Source: Muribaculum sp.
GTDB taxonomy: Bacteria; Bacteroidota; Bacteroidia; Bacteroidales; Muribaculaceae
DNA length: 40,848 bases
Reading direction: 5' to 3'
Assembly (NCBI GenBank): GCA_023667055.1
Contig: JAMPAV010000001.1
Span: 518,888 to 559,735 of the forward strand
The notes below the pieces were generated by a model. That model worked only from the letters and a program-made list of their open reading frames with translations, did not search any database and was not told the DNA's origin. Every line of letters starts with the position of its first letter. The first letter of the stretch is position 1. Below are positions 9,725-17,237 of this stretch, in pieces. Position numbers and translations under genes: made by a program.

Positions 9725-10493
9725 TGTACTTATAAATATGAAGCAGACCTTTTGCCATCAGGTCGGGAACATGAACGGCAGGAATGCGTGAAGAAATTAT
9801 TTTAACAAGCAATTCAGCATCTCCACCCGTCAAAACAAGTCGAGTGCAACAAAAAGCCATGGAATATTGTCTATATACCTCCACTATTTCATCGGCAAGA
9901 CCAAGAATAACCCCTGAGCGTATGCACGTGTCGGTGGAATCCCCAGCCAGCGGAAGAGCTCCCTGCACATTCACCATAGGCAATGCGGCTGTGAACTGAT
10001 GCAAGGATTCCATACGAAGCTTAAGGCCCGGCGATATGCGTCCGCCGATGAAGGAAGCTGAAGTCTGACGATTAGAGGAGCCGACTGACCTGTCGGGACG
10101 TATCACATCAAGAGTCACCGCAGTGCCGGCATCTACAATCATCACGTTCTCATCCGAATACAATGATGCCGCCCCGGCAGCCAACACCACTCTGTCAAGT
10201 CCAAGTGAATATGGTGTGGAATAGTTGACTTTTATGGGTTGAGGGGTAGAATGCGACATCACAAGCAAGTTGCCATCCGTAGCAATTCGCAGGGACTCAA
10301 CCATCCGGGGATCTATTCGTCCGACTGAACAAAAGGCGGCACAGTCTGGCTTCCACCGATCGAGAACCACAAAGACTTCTTCAGATGAGTCGGACCTTAC
10401 ACGACATACATCTACAAGCTTCTCTCCGACAAACAGCGACAGCTTGATGAATGAGTTCCCCTGGTCAACAGCCAAAAACCGATTTTCATTCAT
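9711..10493 (-). CDS. coaX: Type III pantothenate kinase
   Basis: Catalyses ATP-dependent phosphorylation of pantothenate, the first committed step of coenzyme A synthesis, in the cytoplasm. The 260-residue length is normal for CoaX. The N-terminal phosphate-binding motif is LAVDQGNSFIK (residues 7-17). Further ASKHA-fold family signatures are LGLDRVVLAAGA, the second Asp motif VMIVDAGTAVTLDVI, and FIGGRISPGLKLRMESL with the GGxxxPG pattern; VLTGGDAELL lies in the C-terminal part. The start is separated by 12 bp from the stop of the upstream membrane-protein gene, and its end overlaps the barrel gene. Confidence 0.95.
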   Translation of the reverse strand: MNENRFLAVDQGNSFIKLSLFVGEKLVDVCRVRSDSSEEVFVVLDRWKPDCAAFCSVGRIDPRMVESLRIATDGNLLVMSHSTPQPIKVNYSTPYSLGLDRVVLAAGAASLYSDENVMIVDAGTAVTLDVIRPDRSVGSSNRQTSASFIGGRISPGLKLRMESLHQFTAALPMVNVQGALPLAGDSTDTCIRSGVILGLADEIVEVYRQYSMAFCCTRLVLTGGDAELLVKIISSRIPAVHVPDLMAKGLLHIYKYNETN

Positions 10494-10505
10494 ATCTCTT
10501 ATAAA

Positions 10506-10976
10506 TCAATTATCAGTTTTCTCCTTCCTGATGCGTGATGATATCATCCAACTTGCCACTATCTGTATGACAGCGCCAGCCATTGTAAATGCGACGGTCT
10601 GCCGCATGACGGCGAGCAGCCCGTAAGCGACACCGGAATAATAAGACAGCTTATAAAACCAGAAAGCGGCACCTATGATAAAACACATACCGGCCCAGAA
10701 CTCCATGCGGCGAAGACGACGGAGGCGAAGTGAATCGCCGGGAGCATTGACATCAATCACCCGGGCCACGGTATAAATCAAAGCACCAACAGAGTACACC
10801 CATTTAGCCCAATGCAGAGCATCACCCAACAAAGATCCGAAAAATGGAGCAAGCATTGACAACAGCACCAGCAGCAACCCGAATGAGGCTGCAAGCTCAG
10901 AATACTTATGTCGCTTCTCAAGAGCGAGGGTCTTTGACCCCGATGATTTTTTTTGCCTATTCTTCATAACTGTCAT
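10506..10976 (-). CDS. Uncharacterised four-helix membrane protein
   Basis: A 156-residue protein with a basic, Ser-rich N-terminal tail (about 1-25) and four predicted membrane spans: about 28-50 (ELAASFGLLLVLLSMLAPFF), 58-75 (KWVYSVGALIYTVARVI), 93-110 and 120-148. A basic loop (RLRRLRRMEFW) follows the second span. I recognise no named family. Its start overlaps the stop of the ftsB/divIC-like gene by 4 bp (ATGA), so the two are translationally coupled and it may act with the division or envelope machinery (inference). Confidence 0.75.
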   Translation of the reverse strand: MTVMKNRQKKSSGSKTLALEKRHKYSELAASFGLLLVLLSMLAPFFGSLLGDALHWAKWVYSVGALIYTVARVIDVNAPGDSLRLRRLRRMEFWAGMCFIIGAAFWFYKLSYYSGVAYGLLAVMRQTVAFTMAGAVIQIVASWMISSRIRKEKTDN

Positions 10977-11290
10977 TTTGAAGACGGGACAAGGATGAAT
11001 ACATCCTCCGACGGTCGCTTCATGTGATATTGCTCGCGCGCAAGGAATTCAAGGTCGTCGTCGCCGCGTTCGATGGCCATACGCCTGCCTCTATAATATT
11101 CGGCAGAGTCTGTAGATTCTTTTATCTCTTTTTTCAGTCTGATTATCTCTTGCTCAAACTGCATGCTCTGGGAGAAAGAAGCGTCATCATTGAGCAAAAG
11201 TATGCCCACAAACAATGCCCCTATCAGAAGAAGAGGGATGTTGGCACATCTCTTGAACCAATACACTGTCTTTCTTGAAAAGCTGCTCAT
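10973..11290 (-). CDS. FtsB/DivIC-like septum formation initiator
   Basis: Small bitopic division protein: short cytoplasmic N-terminus, one membrane span (about residues 17-36, IPLLLIGALFVGILLLND), a coiled coil (about 44-75, FEQEIIRLKKEIKESTDSAE), then the family's C-terminal LEFLAREQYHMKRPSEDVFIL. It should work with FtsL/FtsQ at the septum. I chose the start MSSFSRK (11290), giving 105 residues. The longer frame starts at 11320, but a -7 element at 11329-11336 would place transcription start at about that ATG, making it leaderless. First gene of the six-gene envelope operon. Confidence 0.85.
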   Translation of the reverse strand: MSSFSRKTVYWFKRCANIPLLLIGALFVGILLLNDDASFSQSMQFEQEIIRLKKEIKESTDSAEYYRGRRMAIERGDDDLEFLAREQYHMKRPSEDVFILVPSSK

Positions 11291-11328
11291 ATATAATATA
11301 TGTGGGTTAAGAAAAAACATTCAGAATG

Positions 11329-11336
11329 CAAAATTA
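11329..11336 (-). promoter_or_regulatory. Candidate -7 element for the envelope operon
   Basis: TAATTTTG on the minus strand fits the Bacteroidetes -7 consensus and lies 38 bases upstream of the preferred ftsB/divIC-like start. No clean -33 TTTG is at 19-21 nt, so it is a partial match. It argues for the internal start codon at 11290. Confidence 0.5.
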
Positions 11337-11680
11337 ATGAAATATATGCGAAAAAACTAAAGAAGTGGGATTTTTTTCACTATTGATACAAAATTTTTAA
11401 ATATTTCACTATTTGCAACAAATCCTTAACAATAATTAAATATTATGCGGTTTTCAGGCTTCCCGGCATTTCAAACAGGTCAATTCTGCGCATTATTTGT
11501 TTTCTAAGTGCTTCTTCGATGTTAAAATTGTTTCTTTTTTGTTACAAACTCAAAACAAACGTGTATCATTGTGTCACAAGCGAAAACGCCCTATGATAAA
11601 AATTTCTGAGGGATTGTTATAAAGACATAAAAGCAACCCGAGACGGGATAAAAAAATCCCTCTCACAAAAGGAATCAATT
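11337..11680. other. Long divergent intergenic region before the second sigma factor
   Basis: About 340 AT-rich bases between divergent genes. I find no convincing TTTG-N20-TAnnTTTG promoter for the plus-strand sigma gene; the nearest candidate (TTTG 11496-11499, TAAAATTG 11523-11530) has a 23-nt spacer and an imperfect -7. Just upstream of the start codon an imperfect stem (11640-11649 against 11656-11664, one bulge) brackets an A-rich loop. No coding potential seen. Confidence 0.4.
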
Positions 11681-12187
11681 ATGGCAGACATTAACTCTTT
11701 CAAGAATAAACTCGTCGGATTGCAGGGCAATCTATTGAATTTCGCTTATCAGCTCACCTCTAACAGAGAAGCAGCAGAAGACCTCGTGCAAGACACAACA
11801 CTGAAGGTGCTTGACAACGAATCCAAATACGTAGATAACGTAAACTTCAAGGGATGGGTGCTGACCATCATGCGCAATATCTTCATCAACAATTATCGCA
11901 GGAAAGTGCGCAGCGCCACCATAATCGACACCACCGAAGACTTATACCACCTGAATCTGTCGCAGGAATCAGGACTGGAGACACCTGAAGGCACATACGC
12001 CACAAAAGAAATCAGCAAGGCGATCAGCGAATTCACCGATGAATACAAGGTGCCATTCACCATGTATGTGGCCGGCTACAAATATTCTGAAATAGCTGAA
12101 CACATGCAATTGCCGCTCGGCACTGTGAAAAGCCGCATATATTTTGCACGCAAACGCTTGCAAAACACACTAAAAGACTATAGATAA
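11681..12187 (+). CDS. RNA polymerase sigma-70 family (ECF-type) sigma factor, paralogue
   Basis: A 168-residue sigma factor, collinear over its full length with the one at 211-717. Shared blocks include AEDLVQDTTLK, TIMRNIFINNYR, YHLNLSQ/FHLNLSQ and LPLGTVKSRI/MPLGTVKSRI. Region 2 is about residues 14-80 and the region 4 helix-turn-helix about 115-160 (YSEIAEHMQLPLGTVKSRIY). Promoter-contacting segments differ at a few positions, so overlapping but not identical promoter choice is plausible (inference). No anti-sigma gene adjoins it. The mRNA carries an unusual structured 3' region ending in a strong terminator. Confidence 0.93.
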   Translation: MADINSFKNKLVGLQGNLLNFAYQLTSNREAAEDLVQDTTLKVLDNESKYVDNVNFKGWVLTIMRNIFINNYRRKVRSATIIDTTEDLYHLNLSQESGLETPEGTYATKEISKAISEFTDEYKVPFTMYVAGYKYSEIAEHMQLPLGTVKSRIYFARKRLQNTLKDYR

Positions 12188-12234
12188 TACGAATCTCCTT
12201 TTAAGCTCTCTTCCTTTTCTGCCTTTTTGTATTG

Positions 12235-12352
12235 GCGTCGCGGTTGGGAAGCATAAGATTCCACTTGTTCTGACCACTATATATCTATATCTCACTATTA
12301 CACTTTAACGGCCAAAATCATCCATATTGCCATACTTTCGCAACCGCGACGC
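12235..12352 (+). other. Structured 3' region or candidate small RNA after the sigma factor
   Basis: A perfect 12-bp inverted repeat (12235-12246, GCGTCGCGGTTG, against 12341-12352) brackets 94 bases with no coding potential; a small GGAA/TTCC hairpin lies just inside. The right arm shares its last four bases (12349-12352) with the base of the following terminator stem, so the two helices compete. Either a folded 3' UTR or an RNA released from it; no internal promoter is visible. Confidence 0.4.
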
Positions 12353-12398
12353 AAAAACCAAGGATTCAGATTAAGATCAGAATCCTTGGTTTTTGCGT
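12349..12398. terminator. Bidirectional intrinsic terminator
   Basis: A perfect 19-bp inverted repeat (12349-12367 against 12380-12398) with a 12-nt loop and five A / five T inside the arms. It works on both strands between the convergent sigma factor gene (ends 12187) and the nucleotidyltransferase gene (stop at 12407). Confidence 0.85.
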
Positions 12399-12406
12399 TA
12401 TGCTTA

Positions 12407-13117
12407 TCACAATTTTCCCATAAGGAAACTTTCTGCATGAAGCCGGTCGCGTGAGTTGTCAACATCAAAGGCTATCGAGAATTCGTATGGAAGCACAAGA
12501 ATAGGAGTCGCAGTGGCAAGCAGACGCTGAAAATCGCTAAGAGACTCGGGCTTAAGCCCGGCATCTGCGATGGCATGCATCACCTCCCCTGACAAACCAT
12601 ATATCCCTGCCGAAACAATAATGTCGCCATCAAACGGTTGGCCACCATATTTATAATCAACCACCTCGCCGGCGTCTGACACCTTTGCATAAAGCGGAGA
12701 TTCGTCTTCCACAAAGCGTGTCAGGCCCATGACAGCTTCACTGTCAACACATCCCTCTACGAAAGATTTGTACTCCTTAAACTCATCCGGCGGGAAAATG
12801 GCATCACAAGTCATCGCGATAAACCTTCCAGTGATACCCTCAGATGCCGTCCTGAGAGTGCAATACGAATTGTCTGTTACAATAGGACGAGTGACCACGG
12901 GCCTGCCTTCATCAGCAAGCCGGTGTAAATATTCAATAAGCTGTGGCATACGGGCATTGGCCCCGACATATATGTGCTCCGCATCATTATTCATCAGAAT
13001 GTCTATGAGCACTCCGATCATAGGTTTTCCAAACAATGGGACCATTGGCTTGGGACATTCGTATCCTTCTTTGACAAAACGGGAACCAAGTCCCCCTGCA
13101 AGTATTACGTAGTTCAC
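12407..13117 (-). CDS. Nucleotidyltransferase family protein (sugar-phosphate NTP transferase fold)
   Basis: A 236-residue single-domain GT-A-like nucleotidyltransferase that should transfer a nucleotidyl group to a phosphorylated sugar or polyol. The N-terminus has the family signature LAGGLGSRF (residues 6-14) with the following lysine in CPKPMVPLFGKPMI. MTCDAIFP is the metal-binding Asp motif, and FSIAFDVDNSRD sits near the end where the second catalytic Asp is expected. No left-handed helix acyltransferase domain follows, so it is not GlmU-like. It lies downstream of inositol-phosphate synthase and trmD on the same strand; a role in activating a head group or sugar is possible but unproven. 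Substrate unknown. Confidence 0.85.
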   Translation of the reverse strand: MNYVILAGGLGSRFVKEGYECPKPMVPLFGKPMIGVLIDILMNNDAEHIYVGANARMPQLIEYLHRLADEGRPVVTRPIVTDNSYCTLRTASEGITGRFIAMTCDAIFPPDEFKEYKSFVEGCVDSEAVMGLTRFVEDESPLYAKVSDAGEVVDYKYGGQPFDGDIIVSAGIYGLSGEVMHAIADAGLKPESLSDFQRLLATATPILVLPYEFSIAFDVDNSRDRLHAESFLMGKL

Positions 13118-13122
13118 TATAG

Positions 13123-13280
13123 GTTAAGGGTTAAGAGTTAAGGGTTAAGGGTTAAGGGTAATGTCGCTAAATTAGCCTTGTATTAAGGGGCTTGAAGCCC
13201 CTTACACAGGAGGAAAACCGATGATTTCGGTGATTAATTTAGTGACATTAGAGTTAAGGGTTAAGAGTTAAGAGTTAAGG
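13123..13280. repeat. GTTAAGG heptamer repeats flanking a 92-bp palindromic element
   Basis: Five heptamers GTTAAGG/A (13123-13157) and four more (13253-13280) flank a 92-bp element (13159-13250). The element has 16-bp terminal inverted repeats (13159-13174 against 13235-13250, 15 of 16 matching) and two internal hairpins: a perfect 10-bp stem at 13184-13204 and a 5-bp stem at 13217-13231. It fills the gap between trmD and the nucleotidyltransferase gene and codes for nothing. The layout resembles a MITE or REP-type repeat inserted in, or mobilised with, a telomere-like simple repeat. Copy number elsewhere cannot be judged from here. Confidence 0.75.
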
Positions 13281-13301
13281 GGTAGGGATAATAAGATAGA
13301 G

Positions 13302-13976
13302 CTATTTTAGAAGGTCGGGGCGAAGACGCCGTGTGCGCTCCATGGCCTGGTCTATACGCCACTGTGCTATTTTGGCTTCATGTCCGCTCAGAAGTATATC
13401 GGGCACTTTCCATCCCTTGTAATCAGCCGGGCGTGTATATACCGGGGGAGCCAACAGATTATCCTGAAATGAATCTGACAAAGCCGATTGCTCATCGCCA
13501 ATGGCACCCGGTATCAACCTGACCACCGCATCCACCACACACGCAGCGGGAAGTTCACCTCCGGTAAGCACATAATCACCGATCGAAATCTCCCTCGTCA
13601 CCAAATGTTCTCTGATGCGGTAGTCAATACCCTTGTAGTGGCCACAAAGTATTATAATATTGTCGAGTAGCGACAGGCCATTGGCCATAGACTGATTAAA
13701 AGTCTCCCCGTCGGGAGTCATAAAAATCACCTCATCATAGTCACGCTCCGCTTTAAGCTTGGAGATACAGTCATCCACGGGCTGAATCTGCATCACCATG
13801 CCGGCCTCACCTCCAAATGGATAATCATCCACCTTTCGATGTCTGTTGGTGGTATAGTCACGCAGGTTGTGCACATAAATCTCAGCAAGACCTTTATCCT
13901 GTGCACGCTTCACAATGGAACAGTTGAGTGGAGATTCGAGCATCTCAGGCATCACTGTCAGAATATCGATACGCAT
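13302..13976 (-). CDS. trmD: tRNA (guanine-N1)-methyltransferase TrmD
   Basis: Methylates N1 of guanine 37, next to the anticodon, using S-adenosylmethionine; this prevents frameshifting. The 224-residue product has the SPOUT trefoil-knot hallmarks: start [12 protein letters not shown], the [12 protein letters not shown] loop, [12 protein letters not shown] and [16 protein letters not shown], the knot region binding the methyl donor. The C-terminal part has [20 protein letters not shown]. Length is in the usual range. Unlike many bacteria, rimM, rplS and rpsP are not adjacent; inositol-phosphate synthase lies upstream on the same strand. The name is secure. Confidence 0.97.
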   Translation of the reverse strand: MRIDILTVMPEMLESPLNCSIVKRAQDKGLAEIYVHNLRDYTTNRHRKVDDYPFGGEAGMVMQIQPVDDCISKLKAERDYDEVIFMTPDGETFNQSMANGLSLLDNIIILCGHYKGIDYRIREHLVTREISIGDYVLTGGELPAACVVDAVVRLIPGAIGDEQSALSDSFQDNLLAPPVYTRPADYKGWKVPDILLSGHEAKIAQWRIDQAMERTRRLRPDLLK

Positions 13977-14040
13977 CTAATTTTTGAATTTTGAATTTCC
14001 TTTACTGATATAACGCGAAAATGGCATGATATTATCCGGA

Positions 14041-14073
14041 AAAAAATGGGCATCCTCGTCAGAAGGATGCCCC
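14041..14073 (-). terminator. Terminator of the inositol-phosphate synthase gene
   Basis: A 9-bp stem (14048-14056 against 14064-14072) followed on the minus strand by a T-run (complement of the A-run at 14041-14046), 40 bases past the stop codon. It separates this gene from trmD, so the two are probably not one operon. Confidence 0.8.
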
Positions 14074-14111
14074 ACAGTGATTAAGATTAGTGGTTTCCAG
14101 AAGATTACAAA

Positions 14112-15437
14112 TTAGTCTATTTCTTCATCAGCTTCGTATCCACCCATTTCGCGAATTGCGTTCTTCAGCATCACGTACTGCTGGAAAAGATGGTTGACAG
14201 GGACTTCACCTTTTGTATAGTCGTGCATCGGGCTCTTTAGGAAGAAGCTCAAGAAGCGCTGTATGCCGCTGCGGCCTGAACGCGCAGCAAGGTCACTGAG
14301 CAGGACGAGATCCAGACAAAGAGGAGCCGCAAGTATTGAATCACGACAGAGGAAATTGATCTTAATCTGCATGGGATATCCCATCCAGCCAAAGATGTCG
14401 ATATTGTCCCAACCCTCTTTGTTATCGTTGCGGGGAGGATAATAGTTGATACGAACCTTGTGATAATATTGGGTATCCTCATCATTGCCATGGCCGTAGA
14501 GATCCGGCTGGTTTTCGGGTACGAGGATAGATTCCAGAGTGGAAAGTTTTGATACTTCCTTGGTGCGGAAGTTGGCGGGTTCATCAAGCACAAGACCATC
14601 ACGGTTGCCAAGAATGTTTGTTGAGAACCATCCTGAAAGGCCAAGGCAACGGGTGCCGATGATGGGTGCGAAACCGGACTTCACGAGAGTCTGGCCGGTC
14701 TTGAAGTCTTTGCCGGCAATAGGCATGCCAGTCTGCTCGGCGAGCTCCCACATTGCCGGTATGTCAACAGTTGTGTTAGGAGCACCCATGATAAATGGTG
14801 CGCCTTCTTTAAGGGCAGCGTATGCATAGCACATTGAAGGTGCCACCTTTTCTTTGTTGTCTGCCTTCATTGCGGCCTCAAGGGCAGCGAGAGTGCCGTG
14901 CACTTCCTCGTCAACCGGGACATATACTTCAGTGGATGCAGCCCAAAGCACCACAACGCGGTCAAGACCTTTTTCTTTCTTGAAGTTGCGGATATCCTCG
15001 CGCAGTTGCTCAGCCATTTCCCAACGTGTCTTGCCTTCCATCACATTGTTTCCCTCAAGACGCTTTGCATAGTTCTTGTCGAAAGCCGCTTTCATTGGCT
15101 TTATTGCCTCGAGCTCTTCCTTCACCGGATTGATGTCCTTTTCTTTCAGAACTTCAGCATTAATTGCCGATTCGTATGCGTTTGCAGGATATACATCCCA
15201 AGTGGCAAATTCTATGTCGTTGAGATCTGCCAATGGCACAATATCTTTATAATGAAGGTATTTTTTGTCCGCTCCCTTTCCTACACGGATCTTGTCGTAC
15301 ATGCACATCGAACCTACTGGTTTCGTAAGTCCCTTACGTGTCATGAGTACACCGGTCATAAAAGTTGTAGCTACAGCGCCATTGCCGACTACCATCACAC
15401 CCAACTTGCCATTGGGCTTAACTGCTTTGTTTGCCAT
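14112..15437 (-). CDS. Myo-inositol-1-phosphate (inositol-3-phosphate) synthase
   Basis: Converts glucose 6-phosphate to inositol phosphate using NAD+ as internal redox cofactor. The 441-residue protein opens with a Rossmann motif, GVMVVGNGAVATTFMTGVLM. Family blocks include VVLWAASTEVYVP, the PFIMGAPNTTVDIPAMWELA stretch, IAGKDFKTGQTLVKSGFAP (active-site lysines), NILGNRDGLVLDEPANFRTKE and the PMQIKINFLCRDSILAAPLC region. In Bacteroides this enzyme feeds inositol lipid synthesis. No inositol-specific CDP-alcohol transferase is adjacent, but phosphatidylserine genes lie 3 kb away. It has its own promoter and terminator, so it is likely a single-gene unit. Confidence 0.94.
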   Translation of the reverse strand: MANKAVKPNGKLGVMVVGNGAVATTFMTGVLMTRKGLTKPVGSMCMYDKIRVGKGADKKYLHYKDIVPLADLNDIEFATWDVYPANAYESAINAEVLKEKDINPVKEELEAIKPMKAAFDKNYAKRLEGNNVMEGKTRWEMAEQLREDIRNFKKEKGLDRVVVLWAASTEVYVPVDEEVHGTLAALEAAMKADNKEKVAPSMCYAYAALKEGAPFIMGAPNTTVDIPAMWELAEQTGMPIAGKDFKTGQTLVKSGFAPIIGTRCLGLSGWFSTNILGNRDGLVLDEPANFRTKEVSKLSTLESILVPENQPDLYGHGNDEDTQYYHKVRINYYPPRNDNKEGWDNIDIFGWMGYPMQIKINFLCRDSILAAPLCLDLVLLSDLAARSGRSGIQRFLSFFLKSPMHDYTKGEVPVNHLFQQYVMLKNAIREMGGYEADEEID

Positions 15438-15776
15438 TTTTATAATTTTAATTTATTTATCAATTACTGAAATTCAAAATGAAAATCATTTTGAATGATA
15501 CAAATCGCACCCCACATATTCTTCTACATGCCGGATTGCGAAAACAGTGGCAAAGTTAGACCAAAAATTTGATTTCACAAAGAGATTTTTTATAAAATTT
15601 ACAAATATATATGTTAATTAATTTTAATTTTTGAGAAATATGTTAATTAATTTTAATTTTTATCTTTATTTGAAGCATTTTATTAAATTTTGTTAATTAG
15701 GCATTTTTATTATGCTATCAAATTCTGCCGAAACTAATAGTCGCAGGGATTGTTATATTAAGAAAACACAAGCAAC
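15438..15776. other. AT-rich divergent intergenic region with a tandem 24-bp repeat
   Basis: This 339-base gap lies between divergent inositol-phosphate synthase and flavodiiron genes. It holds the synthase promoter (15551-15581) and two identical 24-base copies of an almost pure AT sequence at 15609-15632 and 15638-15661 (period 29). No recognisable plus-strand promoter for the flavodiiron gene was found. No coding potential. Confidence 0.6.
15551..15581 (-). promoter_or_regulatory. Bacteroidetes-type promoter of inositol-phosphate synthase
   Basis: On the minus strand TTTG (15578-15581), 19 nt, then TAACTTTG (15551-15558). Full consensus match; it implies a leader of about 105 nt before the start codon at 15437. 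Confidence 0.75.
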
Positions 15777-16949
15777 ATGACAGGAAACATTTTCAACATC
15801 ACTGACAACATTAAATACATAGGCGTGGACGACCACAGTCTCGACCTGTTCGAGAATCAATACAGAGTGAAGGAAGGCATCTGCTATAACTCCTATCTTA
15901 TAAAAGGAGAAAAGACAGCCGTGATGGACACCACCGACGACCGGACCGGCGAAGAATGGTTATCAAATCTGCGACAAGCACTCGGCGATGCGAGACCTGA
16001 CTATCTCATCATCGAACACATGGAGCCAGACCACTCTTCGCTGATTTCGACATTCATGGAGATATATCCGGAAGCGAAACTGGTGATGAGTGCAGTGGCA
16101 GCAAAAATGCTGCCGCAATATATGGACCCACTTCCTGCAAACACAGAGATTCTGACGATGAAGGACGGTGACCTACTTGACTTGGGCGGCATATCACTCA
16201 CATTTCACACAGCCCCCATGGTGCACTGGCCGGAAGTGATGATGGCGTACTGTCCGGAGCATAAGCTACTATTCAGTGCCGATGCCTTCGGCACATTCGG
16301 AGTGATGGACACGCCGAGAGAGGAATGGGCAAAAGAAGCCCGGAGATACTACTACAACATTGTGGGGAAATTTGGACAGCAGGTGCAAAATGTATTGAAA
16401 AAATTATCAAAGCTGGACATTGAGACAATTTGTCCTCTCCATGGTCCGGTGTTGACCGGCGACCTCTCGATGTATTTCTCATATTACGACACCTGGAGCC
16501 TCTACCGCCCTGAGACGGATGGCGTCTTTATTGCATGCGCATCAATCCATGGCAACACTCTCGATGCGGCAAACTATCTTGCCGAGCTGCTAAGGAAGAA
16601 TGGCGAGAAAGTCTATGTCTCCGACCTCACCCACGATGATCTTTCAGAGATGCTTGCCGAAGCCTTCAAATATCCGAAGGCTGTATTCTGCGCATCAAGT
16701 TATGACGCCGGCCTGTTCACCCCAATGTATTCATTCCTGCATATACTGCAGGCGAAAGGATATAAAGACCGGACTGTAGCACTTATTGAGAACGGTTCAT
16801 GGGCACCGACGGCAGGAAAAGTGATGCGATCAATGCTTGAAGACATGAAGAACATCGACTTCATGGGATACACCATCACCATCCACGGCGCATTCAAGCA
16901 AACGGACAGACCGGCTCTCGATGCACTTGCCGACGGATTGATCCGTTGA
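15777..16949 (+). CDS. FprA-family A-type flavodiiron protein
   Basis: Flavodiiron protein reducing O2 to water or NO to N2O, a common oxygen-defence enzyme in anaerobes. The N-terminal metallo-beta-lactamase-like domain (about 1-245) keeps the di-iron ligands: HMEPDH (His81, Glu83, Asp85, His86), the MVHWPEV histidine, SADAFG and CPLHGPV. The flavodoxin domain follows (about 255-390; ACASIHGNTLDAANYLAELL binds FMN phosphate). No rubredoxin extension, hence class A; the electron donor must be separate. 390 residues is normal. The tRNA-Pro gene follows; no clear terminator was seen. Confidence 0.95.
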   Translation: MTGNIFNITDNIKYIGVDDHSLDLFENQYRVKEGICYNSYLIKGEKTAVMDTTDDRTGEEWLSNLRQALGDARPDYLIIEHMEPDHSSLISTFMEIYPEAKLVMSAVAAKMLPQYMDPLPANTEILTMKDGDLLDLGGISLTFHTAPMVHWPEVMMAYCPEHKLLFSADAFGTFGVMDTPREEWAKEARRYYYNIVGKFGQQVQNVLKKLSKLDIETICPLHGPVLTGDLSMYFSYYDTWSLYRPETDGVFIACASIHGNTLDAANYLAELLRKNGEKVYVSDLTHDDLSEMLAEAFKYPKAVFCASSYDAGLFTPMYSFLHILQAKGYKDRTVALIENGSWAPTAGKVMRSMLEDMKNIDFMGYTITIHGAFKQTDRPALDALADGLIR

Positions 16950-17008
16950 ATAGAATTTCACCAGACAACGCCGTCCACAATCATCTTTTCAATATTTTTT
17001 CAGAAAAA

Positions 17009-17040
17009 TTTGCATATTCTAAAAAAATAGATTAATTTTG
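17009..17040 (+). promoter_or_regulatory. Promoter of tRNA-Pro
   Basis: TTTG (17009-17012), 20-nt spacer, TAATTTTG (17033-17040). Full Bacteroidetes consensus, 43 bases before the mature tRNA 5' end. Confidence 0.8.
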
Positions 17041-17083
17041 CAGTCGCAAATGAGAAAACAACGAGTTTCCATCAGATTGCACT

Positions 17084-17157
17084 CGGGGTGTAGCACAGTT
17101 GGTTAGCGCGCTACGTTCGGGACGTAGAGGTCGGGCGTTCGAGTCGCCTCACCCCGA
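17084..17157 (+). tRNA. tRNA-Pro (anticodon CGG)
   Basis: A 74-nt cloverleaf. The acceptor stem CGGGGTG pairs perfectly with CACCCCG (17150-17156), discriminator A at 17157. The anticodon stem CTACG/CGTAG encloses loop TTCGGGA, placing CGG at 17118-17120. The T loop is TTCGAGT. The D stem has one A-C mismatch (12-23). CCA is not encoded. Own promoter upstream and terminator downstream. Confidence 0.95.
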
Positions 17158-17176
17158 CAAGACCATAAAAATAAAA

Positions 17177-17207
17177 GCCGGCATTAATATGTCGGCCTAT
17201 TTTTTTC
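17177..17207 (+). terminator. Terminator of tRNA-Pro
   Basis: A 7-bp stem (17177-17183 against 17190-17196, one G-T pair) followed by a run of T ending at 17206, 20 bases after the tRNA. Confidence 0.8.
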
Positions 17208-17237
17208 ATGCTTATTAAATTGTTTCCAAACATAGGA

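Noticed and set aside
10973..11320. Longer ftsB/divIC-like start at 11320
   Set aside because: The -7 element at 11329-11336 would start transcription about at this ATG; the internal Met (11290) gives a normal leader and a typical N-terminus.
13123..13280. CRISPR array
   Set aside because: The heptamers are directly tandem with no spacers, and the central element is a single inverted-repeat unit; no cas genes nearby.
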